A stretch of DNA of 64,000 nt from Cornus controversa. Lineage: Eukaryota > Streptophyta > Magnoliopsida > Cornales > Cornaceae. This document shows, piece after piece, positions 1-12,450 of the stretch. Within the stretch, counting starts at the first letter, position 1, and every line of letters starts with the position of its first letter. Location: NCBI GenBank assembly GCA_026545225.1, contig CM048852.1, positions 54,877,146 to 54,941,145 of the forward strand. The letters run 5' to 3'. Below the pieces are notes generated by a model. It had not been told where the DNA came from and did not search any database. It saw only the letters and a program-made list of their open reading frames with translations. The position numbers were made by a program, and so were the translations under genes.

Positions 1-390
1 TTAACCCAATTATGTGTAATTTATATATTTGTATTGCTTTCATATTGATTGGTATTTTCTAATATATATTCATGTACCACAATAGATTTTATCATTTTTT
101 TCAAAACCTCAACCCAAGTTTGTAATGTTTATTGATGAATCCGAACTTATGTGACTTTCAAACTTAAAATTTTAATCGGAGTTTAAAATTTTAAGGATAT
201 TGAAAATTGGGATTCAGATTGAATTAAAATTGAAGATTTCATTCGCCAAATCATCGTCCGAGTTGCAGCCCTGCATCTACATACTTGTCTATTCTAATAT
301 TTATCACATCACTTAAGAATGATTCACATTGAATAACACATGGACACTTCGATTTTAGGCACAAAACCCTCCTATAAGAAAATAATTTAT
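1..390. other. AT-rich DNA with no gene
   Basis: No coding potential or recognisable element is visible. It leads directly into the tandem array that starts near 391. Confidence 0.6.
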
Positions 391-1600
391 ACTACTATTA
401 AAAGTACAAATGGTTTTTTAAGTTTCAGTACACTTTTTTTTAATTAAAAAAATAGACACATAAATTATATAAGCACACGTTTTTTCTTTTTTTCTTTTAC
501 CTCTTTAATATATATAAAGAAAGTTACCAATTGTTTTAGAATTCTTTGTTTATTGAATTTCTCACTCTGAACAACACATTCTATTGGAAGTATGAGAATT
601 ATATTAAAATAAAATCAGATTGGTAAAAAAAAAAAAGAGTTTAGTAGATATATAAAAAAACATAATAAAAAAATTACCAAACAAATTATATATCTACCTA
701 TTCTATACTATACTGTTAAAAGTGCAAAGATTTTTTTAAGTTTGAGTACACTTTTTTATCTATTAAAAAAATAGACACATAAATTATATAAGTACACGTT
801 TTTTCTCTTTTTGATTTTTTCTCTAATATATATAAAGAAAGTTACCAATTGTATTAGAATTCTTTTTTTATTGGATTTCTCACTCTCAACAACACATTTT
901 ATTGGAAGTATAAATTATATTAAAATAAAATCAGATTGGTAAAAGAAAAAAAAGTGTTTAATAGATATATAAAAAAAACGTAATAAAAAATAACCAAACA
1001 AATTCTATATATACCTATATTATACTACTATTAGAAGTACAAAGAGTTTTTTAAGTTTCAGTACACTTTTTTTTTATTAAAAAAATAGACACATAAATTA
1101 TATAAGCACATGTTTTTTCTCCTTTTTTTTTACCTCTTTAATATATATAAAGAAAGTTACCAATTGTATTAGAAATCTTTTTTATTGGATTCCTCACTCT
1201 TAACAACACATGTTATTGGAAGTGTGAGAATTATATTAAAATAAAATTAGATTTGTAAAAGAAAAAAAAAAGAGTTTTATATATATATATATATATATAT
1301 ATAACATAATAAAAAAATTACCAAACAAATATATAAATAGAGAGAAAGTTACTAATTGTATTAGAATTCTTTTTTTATTAGATTTCTCACTCTAACAACA
1401 CATTTTATTGGAAGCATGGGAATAATATATATAAAGAAAGTTACCAATTGTATTAGAATTCTTTTTTTTATTAGATTTCTCACTCTTAACAACACATTTT
1501 ATTAGAAGTATGAGAATTATATTAAAATAAAATCAGATTGGTAAAAGAAATATAAAATAAAAAGAGTTTCATATATATAAAAAAAATTACCAAACAAAAA
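391..1600. repeat. Tandem array of ~315-bp units
   Basis: Three near-complete units begin at about 391, 709 and 1024. The short motif AAAAGTAC or its variants recurs at 400, 718 and 1033, giving periods of 318 and 315 bp. Each unit has the same order of landmarks: a T-rich tract, ATAGACACATAAATTATATA, an AAGAAAGTTACCAATTG segment, a CTCACTCT...AACAACACAT segment and an ATTACCAAACAAAT end. Two further copies, at about 1341-1420 and 1421-1600, contain only the second half of the unit. There is no open reading frame. It could be a small satellite-like block or amplified pieces of a non-autonomous element. Confidence 0.85.
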
Positions 1601-2478
1601 TAACTACTAATTATATTGTCTTCTATTAAATAAACTACTAATAAATCATTTAGTTATATTAAAATTCTTTTGGCGCTCTTAAAAATTATCAACTGTTAAT
1701 ATACTCCTAAACTCTATCAATTATATGAAATAATGATCAAATATATAAATCATATATAGACAACATGAATTTATACCGAGAATAGTACAAAGGAACTGAA
1801 GAAGTCTACCATAAGGTAAAATTTTATTATGTTTTATTTTTAAGTTGAATGATATCAGTTGCTCTTGATATTAGATAGTCTTTTTAGTAAATTCTTTCTA
1901 ATTTTTTGAAGAATATGTGCTGAAAATGATATTTGTCACTATAACAAAAAAGAAAAAGAGAGTTAGTGTTTAATGAAAGAACTTTGTTTATCATATTGCA
2001 AAAATAAAAAGAATTAAAAAAATAGTGAAATCTGATGCTTCAAGTCAACAATTATTTTTGTTGCTATTTTAATTGGTATAAGAGAGCTTAATTTTCATTT
2101 TGTGATTTTTTTTTTTGGTAGATTAATCGGTGAGAATGGCATAGACTCAGGTTAGAGCTCTTTGGTGATTAATTATTTTTGAAACTCTTTGTTTCATTAT
2201 CAAATAGTTCGTGTTTACCCTAAACTAGACATTTTTTTGTCATATCTCCCAGCATGAGAATAGACTATTCAGGACTATCCCACATCACTTGAAAACCTGA
2301 AACACTTGAATTTCATGTCAATATATATTATTTTAATTACTACAACATATGTATATATATGTATGTATATATATGTATAGTCAAAGTAGTGACTATAACA
2401 AAATAGTGAGAATAGACTATTCGGAACTAATAGAACACTTGAGTTTCATGTTAGTATAATATGGTTTCAATTAATACA

Positions 2479-2533
<55 letters not shown>

Positions 2534-5500
2534 TGTGTAGTATTTTTTTTTTCCTTGGAATTTTGGAAAAGTGGAAGTTGTTGTCTTATATACAATTTAC
2601 CTATTTATTTATTATGATTGCATAGTAACAACATTAGCAAACTATTTAGCACAATACCAGGGCCGTTCAACTCATTTCTGTGAGTTATTAATACTATTAT
2701 TTTAGTTATTAATGGCTTCTAATATAAATACTGAAAATATTGTCAATCATTAGTCATTTTCTAATTTTTTTACTTCTTGTAATGCAGTGATAATGATATA
2801 TTCAATATTTATATGTTTTTTATTCCAATAGATTAAAAGCCATCAAATCATAAAATAATAAGGGATGACATCATAATTTAAAGAATTATAATACAAGAGG
2901 AAGCATATGCAAATAAAAAATTCTTTACTCGTGATTATATATATATCATTAATCATACCATCTTCACAATCATTGATCCTACCGTCTTTACAAATATCAT
3001 ACCTGGAGGACAAGTAACAAAAAAAATGAATGAAAAGCCTTTGAAGCCTGCACCACAAACTCCATGCTATAGCATAAACATGGGCTGATAGTATTGATTC
3101 TTTCGAAGTGCATAAAAACTTACGTCTTCATATGGAAAAAATACCCCAATAACTCTCCTAGCCACTGTGCATGATGACAGTGCAATAACCCTTCCTAACA
3201 ACACAAGATAGGGTAAGTTATATAGATACATTAATATCTTTTATATTGAAAGTACATAGAGTTTCTAATTTTTTTTTATTTATTTTCATAATGCTCCTTT
3301 AATTTTTATAATATTATTAATTAAAATGTAAATAGATTTTTCATACATTTTTATATTTTTCATGATATTGTTTAAATAGAAATGATATTAAACCCAAATT
3401 TCACCCCTTTTCTACCTAATTTATTTTAACAACATTACAAAAAATAAATGAATAAGAATGCAAATCCGAAAAAACAAAAATCAATTAAATGCAGTATTTT
3501 GATAGCATTACGAAAAACAAAAATCAATTAAATGCAGTATTTTGATAGCATTACGAAAAACAAATGAATTTGTACTATAAGAAGGAGCAACCAGAAAAAC
3601 CTAACATTAGTTCCATGAATTAAATAAAAGAAATATATATATCTTCGACGACATTTTTGAATGGATTTGGTAGTTTGATTTTTTCTTTAGCAAATTTTTT
3701 TGATTGTTCTAATTTGCTTATATAATTTATTTATTTCTTTTAATTTTTTTGAGGTGTGCATAAGGAATGCAATATGTTTGTTGGCAAGTCAGACTAGTGA
3801 GTCATGAATACTGTAATTTATTTTCATTTCTTAGAAATAAATGATTCAATATATTGTAATTTATTTTCATTGCTTACAAATAAATGATTCAACATTATGA
3901 GTATTTTTGTCTTCTCATTTTTATTTTTTTTTTAATTTGTGCTATTACTTCAGAGTTAAAATCTGTAACTATACGTAGCAATGATTGCGAAGTGTACATC
4001 ATATCCCAAGATGTAATAAGAGATTTATGTCACCACAAACAGGTACTAAAGTAAGTGTTGGTTGATTTTAAATTGATATATTAAGTATTAAATATATCAA
4101 TTTAAGCTATATTTTATTTATTGGTGCAAATATAAATTTAAGCTTTATATTTATTTATTTATTTTATTAATTTGATAACCCTTAACATTGTAATGCTATA
4201 TGTATTTCTTCTTAGTGTTTTATTCATATGTTGATCATTTTTAATTAGTTACATCTCATGTTTGCCTTTTGTTTCAATTTAATTTTTTTCTTTTAATTTT
4301 TTATTTTCACTATTGAAAACAATGTGTAGAAAATTTGGCTTTTAATTAATAAAAATAAATTAACAATGGAGATACTTTTTCGCACTTTAGTTTAAGAAAA
4401 AACACTTTATAATTGTTTTCCTTTTTTAATTTAAATGGATAAATATTCTTTTAACCGCGTTGAGGATGTTTGACTTATTAGAATTTTCATTTTATTCATA
4501 AAAATTTTGTCTGAGTCCTTGATATGATACTCTAAAATTATTATATATATATATGCAAAGAAAATTTAATTAAAGTTTGAAGTTGACGTTTAACCACGTG
4601 GATAACAGGTGCGTTTTTACTATTAATAGCAATGACCTAAAACCCCTGTGGACTATTCTATTGTTGCAACAAGCTCTTCAAGCTGATAGAATTATGTTAT
4701 AATGACTTAAATGCCACTTAATAAAATTTAGGTTTTAAATAAAAATAACTTTCATTTTAGGGTTTCTTTTTCCTTTTTCATTTTATCGAAAATTATTAAA
4801 GTGGAGTTATAATGCCCAAAATGTGTCTTAATATAAATTGAAAAAAATATTAGATTTTCTTTAAAAAGGAAAAAGGCAATCAATATATCTTTTATTTTAA
4901 GAAATCAATGAAATGGTCTCTTTCCATCCCAGAAGATTGAAGTTGAATCCAACCCCTTTGTCCACTACCAATATGAGATTGGTTAAGCTTTAGGAAATCG
5001 AGAGGCCCATTGTACCTTTTACCGGTGAACCAGTAGGTAATGTATATAAATATATATAGAGATATAGCAGTAATAAATTAGATATGGTATGTGCAGTGTG
5101 GAGTGTCAAGTGTGGACGCGCAAGTAAATTAATAAAGTAATCCGTAAGTTAGAAGAATTTTGGTTACTAAAATAAAATAGTAGGACGTCTTTATACGATC
5201 TGTAGTCCCTTGTGGCTTGTGCTGTCCCTTTCCGCAGGTAAGCACGTCCCTACCACCTGACCGGCTGACCGACCTCCTTTACTTTTATTATTTTTTCTTT
5301 TGCAGTTTATTAAATTTAATTAATGGAGGGCGTTCGGGTCCGGCATGAGAGAGAGAGAGAGGAGCAAGCGCCGTCTAACGCCGGCTACAATTTGAAATGG
5401 ACAAGCCCCTCTTTTTTAAATTCTTATGTTGCCAGAAAACGACAGCCGTTAAAACAGACGGAGGAGGTGGAGGTGGTTTGACCAACATATAAGCCGAATC

Positions 5501-5699
5501 TGCAGTTTCCCAATTCATGACACGTCACCACTATTCAGATTCTATGGTGCAATACACTATTATATTACTTTTTTTTCCCACGTACTGTTATATTAAATTT
5601 ATCGAAAAAAAAAAATACACTATTACATTAGCATCTCTATAACCAAATATATTTATTATATAAACATATTTCTCTTCGTCGTGCATCAGATGATCTTCA
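1601..5699. other. AT-rich intergenic DNA with simple repeats
   Basis: No gene is recognised. Visible items are a (TA)n(TG)n microsatellite at about 2478-2530, a 43-bp tandem duplication at about 3467-3554, a G-box core CACGTG at 4595-4600 and an (AG)n tract near 5349. The short open frames here are AT-driven and match no family I know. Confidence 0.55.
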
Positions 5700-6613
5700 A
5701 ATTTTTTTTTTTTAAAAAGTTACTAATAAGTCTTACTAATAGAGTCTAAAAACAAATAAGTCTTATAAAATTTTCATAAAAATAAAAAAATTATACTTTT
5801 AAATATTAAAAACAAATAAGTTTTTTAAAATTTTCAAAAAATTAAATAAATTCTAAAAAAAATTTTATTGGACAATGAAGTAATGCCTTCATAAAAAAAT
5901 TCAACAAAGTCTATAACTAGTACAATTCCTCTTTTACCGACCTTTTTCATATAGTATCAAGTATGTTGCCTAACTAATTTTCTTCAAACTATTTTAGTAA
6001 AATTTTTATTGAAAATAAATAATTTAAAAAATTTTTTTTATTTCAAATTCACATTATATCCGATCTATTAAGATAATTTGATAATAATTTTAGATAACAT
6101 TGTCTTAAATTCATAGAGATTCATTTTTTATTATTGAGTTTTTTTAACCAATATTAAATAAAAAATTTAAAAATAATAGAAAAAATTATTTATTATTCAT
6201 AAATGTAATGAATGAAAAATATTTCATTGTACTTTAACATGTTATGAATATTTACGGAAAGTGAATTTGAAATTTTTTTAAAAATATTTTAGGATTATTA
6301 ATTTTGGTAAAAATTAATATAATTTTTAAATAGGTATTAGTTACAAAATATTGAAAGTAAAGAGTGAAAAAAGACACTAATGAAAATTGAGAAATAAATG
6401 ACAATACTGAAAAAAAGTTAATTATTTATAAATTTTGAACTTAGTTGGAAATATTTTTTAAAAGTAGAATTTATTTTTCTTTGTAAAATTTTTATAGGAC
6501 TTATTTGTCATTAGTGTTTAAAAATAAGACTTTTTATTTTTTAAATTTTTTTATAAAACATATTTTTCTTTACCGTTTAAAAGTAAGACTTATAAGTAAT
6601 TTTCCTTTTTATG
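5700..6613. mobile_element. Non-autonomous element with long imperfect inverted repeats
   Basis: The left arm (about 5700-5880) has repeated blocks such as AAACAAATAAGTCTTATAAA. The right arm (about 6430-6613) carries the reverse complement of the same blocks, for example TATAGGACTTATTTGTCATT and AAGACTTATAAGTAATTTTC. The arms are about 150-180 bp and diverged, the middle is AT-rich, and no transposase is present. This is MITE-like architecture. I could not fix the ends or a target duplication, so the superfamily is open. Confidence 0.5.
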
Positions 6614-8204
6614 GTAAAAATTTCACAATGAGCCTAAATTAATAAAACCTTGACAGCTGTCTACAAATCTTTTTAAAAAAAATGTGAACCGGTAACGAAA
6701 TTTTCTCAATAGATCACGCGGAGACAGAGACTAAACAACCCTATCTCATCTCCCAACTTAAAATCAAATCCTTCAATTTCTTCCAAATCCACAACCCAAT
6801 CAACCAAACAAATATTCTAGGCGCTACAACTGCTCTCCTTGTAAGCAAAATCCTATTTTTTTTTTTTTAAAAAAAAAAATTCAAACTTTTTTGCCTTCAG
6901 AACATGATTAGCTTTGGGGATAGCATCACAGTTCGATAATCAAATGGAGTGGATTGCACATCCACATCACCATTCACCGCCGGATATGGAGTCACAAAAT
7001 TGAATCAAATAGATTTTCACTCAATTCAGTGAGTAACCCTAAACCCTTTTCTGTAACCTAAATCTACATCTAGTTGTATTTTGAACCTACTTTATTAATT
7101 TTTTGAAATTTATATACACGTGTCCGGTTTTTATTGGTTCAAGTCCTAAACAACTTCTTCTCATAAGGTCTAGGACAAATATTGTCTTTTTTTTATTAGC
7201 ATTACTCTATGTATAAATATACAATCTCAAGCACTTTAACAAATTATATTCTGAGAGTGGTTCACCTTAATTCTTTAGAAACTACATGCACGCCCTCATT
7301 TAATCTAAACTGGACTGCAGATACAAGGCCCAAACAACTTCTTTTTTTCCTCTTAGCTCCCAGCCAGGTTCAAAACGATGATTTTTGTTATAATATTTTG
7401 ATCTTCACAAGCATCTAGTACCAAATTGGAGTCATTTTATTACCATAATACAATTAATCAACACACTTAATATTATATATGCATATCTATTTATATACAT
7501 AAATATAGCAACATCTCAGAAGATGGCAATCACATGTACAGCTCTTAATTCTTTCAAGTCCGATTTATAATGACAAACATTATTGATCCTTCTATAATCA
7601 AATCATCCAAAATTTTATATCAAAATACATAATATTGCGTTTGGTATGCAAGAATGAAATGAAATGTACTCTCTTCTAATAATTTATTTGTTTGATATGA
7701 ATTTTAATATTGAAATGGTCGCTCGCTTGGAATGAAAATACATTTCAAAAATTGAAATTTCATTCCATAGTTACTGACAATGAAACAGCCATTCTATTCC
7801 CCGGTAAGATTAAAAAAAATTTGAGTTGCTTTTATTTCGCCAAACATAAAAAATACAACTATGTATCACAAAAAATATTGCCATCAGTTCTGATTTTTGT
7901 TAGCAAACTTTTTAACATTTTGTTGTTTCAAAATAAGAAATGTAAGCAACAATTGTACAGTCGCTCTTATTCCAACTCACATTAACACTGATGTGGAGGA
8001 ATAAATATTGGGTTTGCCAAGCGTACCATGTCATTAGTATGTTAACCAATAAAAATTAATTATATTAATTTTTTGTTAGCGTTTTTATAAGTAGGACAAC
8101 TATGTTTTTCAACTAGACGCAAGATAAATAGCTTTAAGGAAGGTTTCTCGTTGTTAATCCATGAAATTTGTTCTGTCTATGTGTAAAAAATGTTAAAAAA
8201 AATT
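6614..8204. other. Intergenic DNA; no supported gene
   Basis: The piece at about 6720-7045 is less AT-rich than its surroundings and contains a 19-codon frame (6943-7002) ending in TGA. It resembles a 5' UTR or non-coding exon, but no coding region follows. Around 7635-8030 the ends TTTGGTATGC and GCCAAGCGTACC are partly inverted copies, so a small eroded transposon is possible. Confidence 0.4.
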
Positions 8205-9690
8205 AATGTTGTAAATGAATCGAACCGAGTAGTGGTGTGTTCGAGCTTGGCTCGGTCAAGCAACAAGGGTGTTTGAGCTCGAATTGAGCCCTCAAAATAA
8301 CGTTTGAGCTTGGCTCGTCTCTGTTTGACTAAGGACTCGTTTGGTAACCGTTTATGTTCAATGTTTATTGTTTAAGTGTTTATATAAACAGTGTTTATGT
8401 TACGATTTTCTTTATCCATAACATATGAGTGTTGTTTGATAACGAAAAAATATTTGACTTTTTTTAAAAATCATAAATAGAATCAACACAATAAACTGCA
8501 TTAAAAGTCAAGTTTATGCTACAACAATCTATACAGCAATAAAAGAGCAAAAAATATGCATAAAAAAGAAATAAATAATATTGGGTTACAAATATATTTA
8601 CACACTGCAAATAATACTATAAAACTATAATGACCCACAACCCATAAGGCCCTAACAAGTAGGGGAATGCACACGATTCGGTTCTTTTCAGTTATTGAGA
8701 GAACCGGAACCAGAACCGTTCCCAACGGTTCTTTAATTTTGAAACCGGAATAAATAAGTTCGGTTATTATAGGAGTTGTATTTAACCTTATAATAATTAT
8801 AATAACTTCATTGTTTAAAATTTTGTACATAACAAAATGATATTATAAATATATATATATAAAATAGAAAATCATTATAAAAGTTTTATAACTATATATA
8901 TATATATATAATATATATATATATATTCAACGGTTTAAGTTTCTGTTCCAAGACTTGAAACCGGAATCGTAGTGAACAGTTCCTAAAATTTAAAGCCGGA
9001 ACCGTAATGAACTGTTTGGTTCGGTCCAATTTGTATGGACTGAGAAGAGGGATTTGGAGGGCATACTTTTTCTCTTGAACTTCTTATGTTACTACTTTCT
9101 TTTTCGTTTTTTTGATTTCTATTTTTCTTTCAACACTAAAAATTAAATGAATGAATGATATGAGTACAAAATATCATTCTTGTTTCTTTGATAAGGAGAT
9201 GGTTGAGACTTCTTTATTTTTTTTCATCAAATAAAGTTTTTTGTTTTAGCATGGGTATTTCTAAGTAACTATTTCTTTAATTCTGTCCACACTTGATAAT
9301 TCTAATATTTTTATCGTTATATCAAACAATAGCCTTTTATAAATTTTTTTCTTTTCATTTTCTCACTTTTAGTTTTAATTTTTAATTAAAATAATATAAT
9401 CACCATTTTAGATAAAAAAGAATTTTTTTTTTAATAAACATAAACAATAAACATCATTTTGATATTTAGGATTTGAAGGCTTATGAACAGTGTTGTTTTA
9501 AAAACGTTTTGACTATTTATAAATAAAATAAAAATTATCAAACATGTTTATCGTAAAAATTTGTTTTTATAAACAATAAACACTAAATATAAACGGTTAC
9601 CAAACAGACTTTAAGTTTGAGTTCGATTGAATAGTTTGTTTAAAATTTTTGAACCTTTTGACTTTTGAACAGTACAAGAGAAAATTTTGA
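8205..9690. mobile_element. Nested transposon remnants with an inner hAT-like element
   Basis: The inner element is about 8331-9615. Its ends share a roughly 40-bp inverted repeat around GTTTGGTAACCGTTTAT (left at 8338) and its complement (right at about 9590-9606). The flanks GTTTGACT (8323-8330) and GTTTGAGT (9616-9623) agree at 7 of 8 bases, which fits a hAT-type 8-bp target duplication. It lies within an older repeat rich in GAGCTTGGCTCG-type words (about 8220-8330). A third block at about 8660-9040, rich in GAACCGG and CGGTTC words, lies inside it. No transposase reading frame survives. Confidence 0.5.
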
Positions 9691-10048
9691 GAGTGAAATA
9701 GAGACAAATGAAGGATAAATTTGGTTAGAAATTAACTTATGAGAGTTAATAATTAATGGAAGTCGCCAAGCTAAGACCACTAATAGTTGAGAGATGCATA
9801 CATCAACAATTAGTTTAGATTCTAGAAAATTTTAAAATAAGTCAATAATCAATTTTAATGAAACTCCATAATTAAATTGAAATGAAGGAACAAATTGTGA
9901 GCTCAAGTTACTTGAGGATTTTTGAGAGAGAGAGAGAGAGAGAGAGAGATATGTGAATGGAAAAATGGCTGATCACGTGGCTATCGACAGGAGTGGGGTC
10001 ATGTAAAAGGCAAGAATGGAAGTGGAAGATAGATTCACATACTAGAAT

Positions 10049-10079
<31 letters not shown>

Positions 10080-12090
10080 GATGGGTTTGGGTCATAATGG
10101 ACTTTACTTAATTGAGTTTTGTTTTATAAAAGAAACTAAATTATTTGCATTACATGTACTTATTATAAGTGCAAGAGATTAAAAGTTTTGAAGTTTTTTA
10201 TGAATGTGACTTGAATATATATTTTCATAATATATATATATACGGGTGTATTGATAAAATAAATTTTCATGAGCTTCTTTGCTAATGAATGTGTTTACAC
10301 TTTACAGACAAATAAGTTGGGGGGGGCGGAGTTATTTAAGTTTGGTTCTTTATTAATGGAGTTTGAAAATTCAATTTCGATTATTAAATAAACAAAACAA
10401 TTGAAATTTTAGTATGTCTAGCACAAACTTTTCGTCAGAAATATTTATTTGATTTACAATCATAACAAAAAGATAACCATTTTCATTGAATAGAGGTATG
10501 CCACCCAATATCTACGGCATGTGAAGTCCACGCAGTTAACGGTTGATAATTGATATTCAGAGCAATAATCACGGCAACACTCCCCTTCACCAAAAATACA
10601 GTTTTAAATTCCAACTTTACATGAAAAAAAAAAAAAAATACTTAAGCAGAATTCATAGACAGAATGTTTTATATTCATTGGACCTATGTAATAGGTCCCA
10701 CCACATACAATCATCACATGCATTAAATGAACGTAAAACATTCTACCTATAAATTCTACCTGAATAGCATTACCCAAAAAAAAAAAAAAAAAAAATACAC
10801 ATACACACACAAGAATGGCCATTTTCTTATCTCCTGCCCCCACAAATCCTCTGCAGGCAGATTTTTTTATCACAGGCTTTACCTGAAAATGAATCGTACA
10901 TTACATATCCCTCCCTATTCGTTCTGTTCAGAGTTCAGAAAATTAATGTGAGGGTTCGTTTTGTACTTTCACTTCTTAGTGCCAATATGGTGGATATATA
11001 AAAAAACCAAGGGCCACAATGTCAAACAACAACAACAGCTTTAAACCCTAAAAGCCCCAATCCCCTCCATTTACTTTCATGCAAAGTATCTGCCACGTGA
11101 ACTGGATGATAACACGTGTCTGCCAGCCTGCGTCCTGGGACAACAGGTTGAAGCGAATGAGAGGGGCCGTAACACACAACTAGCCAACTAGGGTTCAAGT
11201 GGAGATCCAACTGTGGGCCCATGTGAGATCCAAGTGTGGGTCCACTTCCCACCCCAACTCCAACTCGCACCACCCAATACAAAGACAAGTCATGTACCAT
11301 ACGGTCTCAATTTATATAGGCGATTATTTATAAGGGGGAAAAACGATATTTGCATTTGGAGTGACAATAAAGTAAATAATATAATTATTCCTTAAAAATG
11401 CTTATGCATAATATTTTATAATCTAATTAAATAAAAATTGGAAAAATTTTAGTTAGGTTAGATAACATTCATAAATTTGAAAAAAATATTTATGATTAAA
11501 ACTCGACCAATCACAAACTATCACATAATCAAATATGTTGATTTAATTTTTTTATTACGTAACAATTTCTAATAAATCAAAACTAAAATTTTTCATTGGC
11601 TAGCACCATTAAAAAAATCATCACATCCATCATAAATTTTAGAAATAAGTATTTATTTGCATACTATAATATAAGTATACTGTAAGTATATAAAAATAGA
11701 GTGCCAATGAGACATTAATGCATACATACAAACACATGCAGGTGTAATTTTTTTTTTTGTAAAGTGTGATTAGATGAATATTACATATCTTTCTTTATAT
11801 ATATATATATATTTGTAATTGATTTGAAATATTGGTTTTAAGGTTTTTTTTGTTTTCTTTTGTCAGATAAATAGTTCACATTTTCACTTTATCGATATAA
11901 GGGATTTTTTTTTTTTTTAATTTTTGATTTTGGAAAGTGAAGAAAATAATAGTAATTGACTAAAATTATTGTATTTTTAAATAGGTTATATACTTTCATG
12001 GTGGGTCCACTTAAGATTTGCCAAGTCGACGTGAAGCTCATCGGCCTGAAACCTTAGCTGGCAACAACCGTATAATCACCTTTTCCAATT
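9691..12090. other. Intergenic DNA upstream of the first gene
   Basis: It contains an (AG)n tract near 9929, AT-rich stretches, and a less AT-rich island at about 11030-11290 that holds the two G-boxes listed separately. Open frames across 10543-11300 on both strands are short, overlap one another and match no family. Confidence 0.5.
11094..11118. promoter_or_regulatory. Pair of G-box cores
   Basis: Perfect CACGTG palindromes lie at 11094-11099 and 11113-11118, with starts 19 bp apart. A GTGGGCCCA word (TCP/site II-like) follows at about 11212-11222. G-box pairs are known binding sites for bZIP and bHLH factors. They lie about 1.35 kb upstream of the first gene's ATG, so they may be a distal element or part of an unannotated transcript. 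The motif is seen; function is inferred. Confidence 0.35.
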
Positions 12091-12127
12091 TCGCGTGAAG
12101 CGCGCGTCTTTTCCTTCAGCGCGTGAT

Positions 12128-12133
12128 TATATA
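12128..12133 (+). promoter_or_regulatory. TATA box of the first gene
   Basis: TATATA is followed by a CTAGGGTT telo-box-like word at 12143-12150 and a CT-rich leader. The leader to the ATG at 12451 would be about 290 nt. The TTTCAG immediately before the ATG resembles a 3' splice site, so a short leader intron is possible but unproven. Confidence 0.5.
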
Positions 12134-12450
12134 GCCACAGCTAGGGTTCTTCTCTTTAAAATTTCAATACGAGCACTCCCTCACTTACTGCCTCTTCTCT
12201 CTCCAGAAGTACAAACTCTTGCAAAGCCCCTCTTTCTCTCTCTCTCTCTCCCTCCAACAGTCTGTACTCTCGCTCTTCTTTTGTTTTTGGCTTTGGCTGG
12301 GCCCTGAGTCTGCATACCCAGCAAACACAACGAGTGACTATTATTAAATCTTAAAGCAGCAGCAACAACAACCCATCTCACTTGAGGGTAATCGAACCCT
12401 CCCACCACCTGTTTGATATATTCTACCGCTTATATCTATAAGTGTTTCAG

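Noticed and set aside
7036..7050. CCCTAAACCC-like word
   Set aside because: A single telomere-like unit is common in plant promoters and leaders; not a telomere tract.
10543..10951. Overlapping frames on both strands
   Set aside because: Short, mutually overlapping, run through A-tracts, and have no splice context or homologue.
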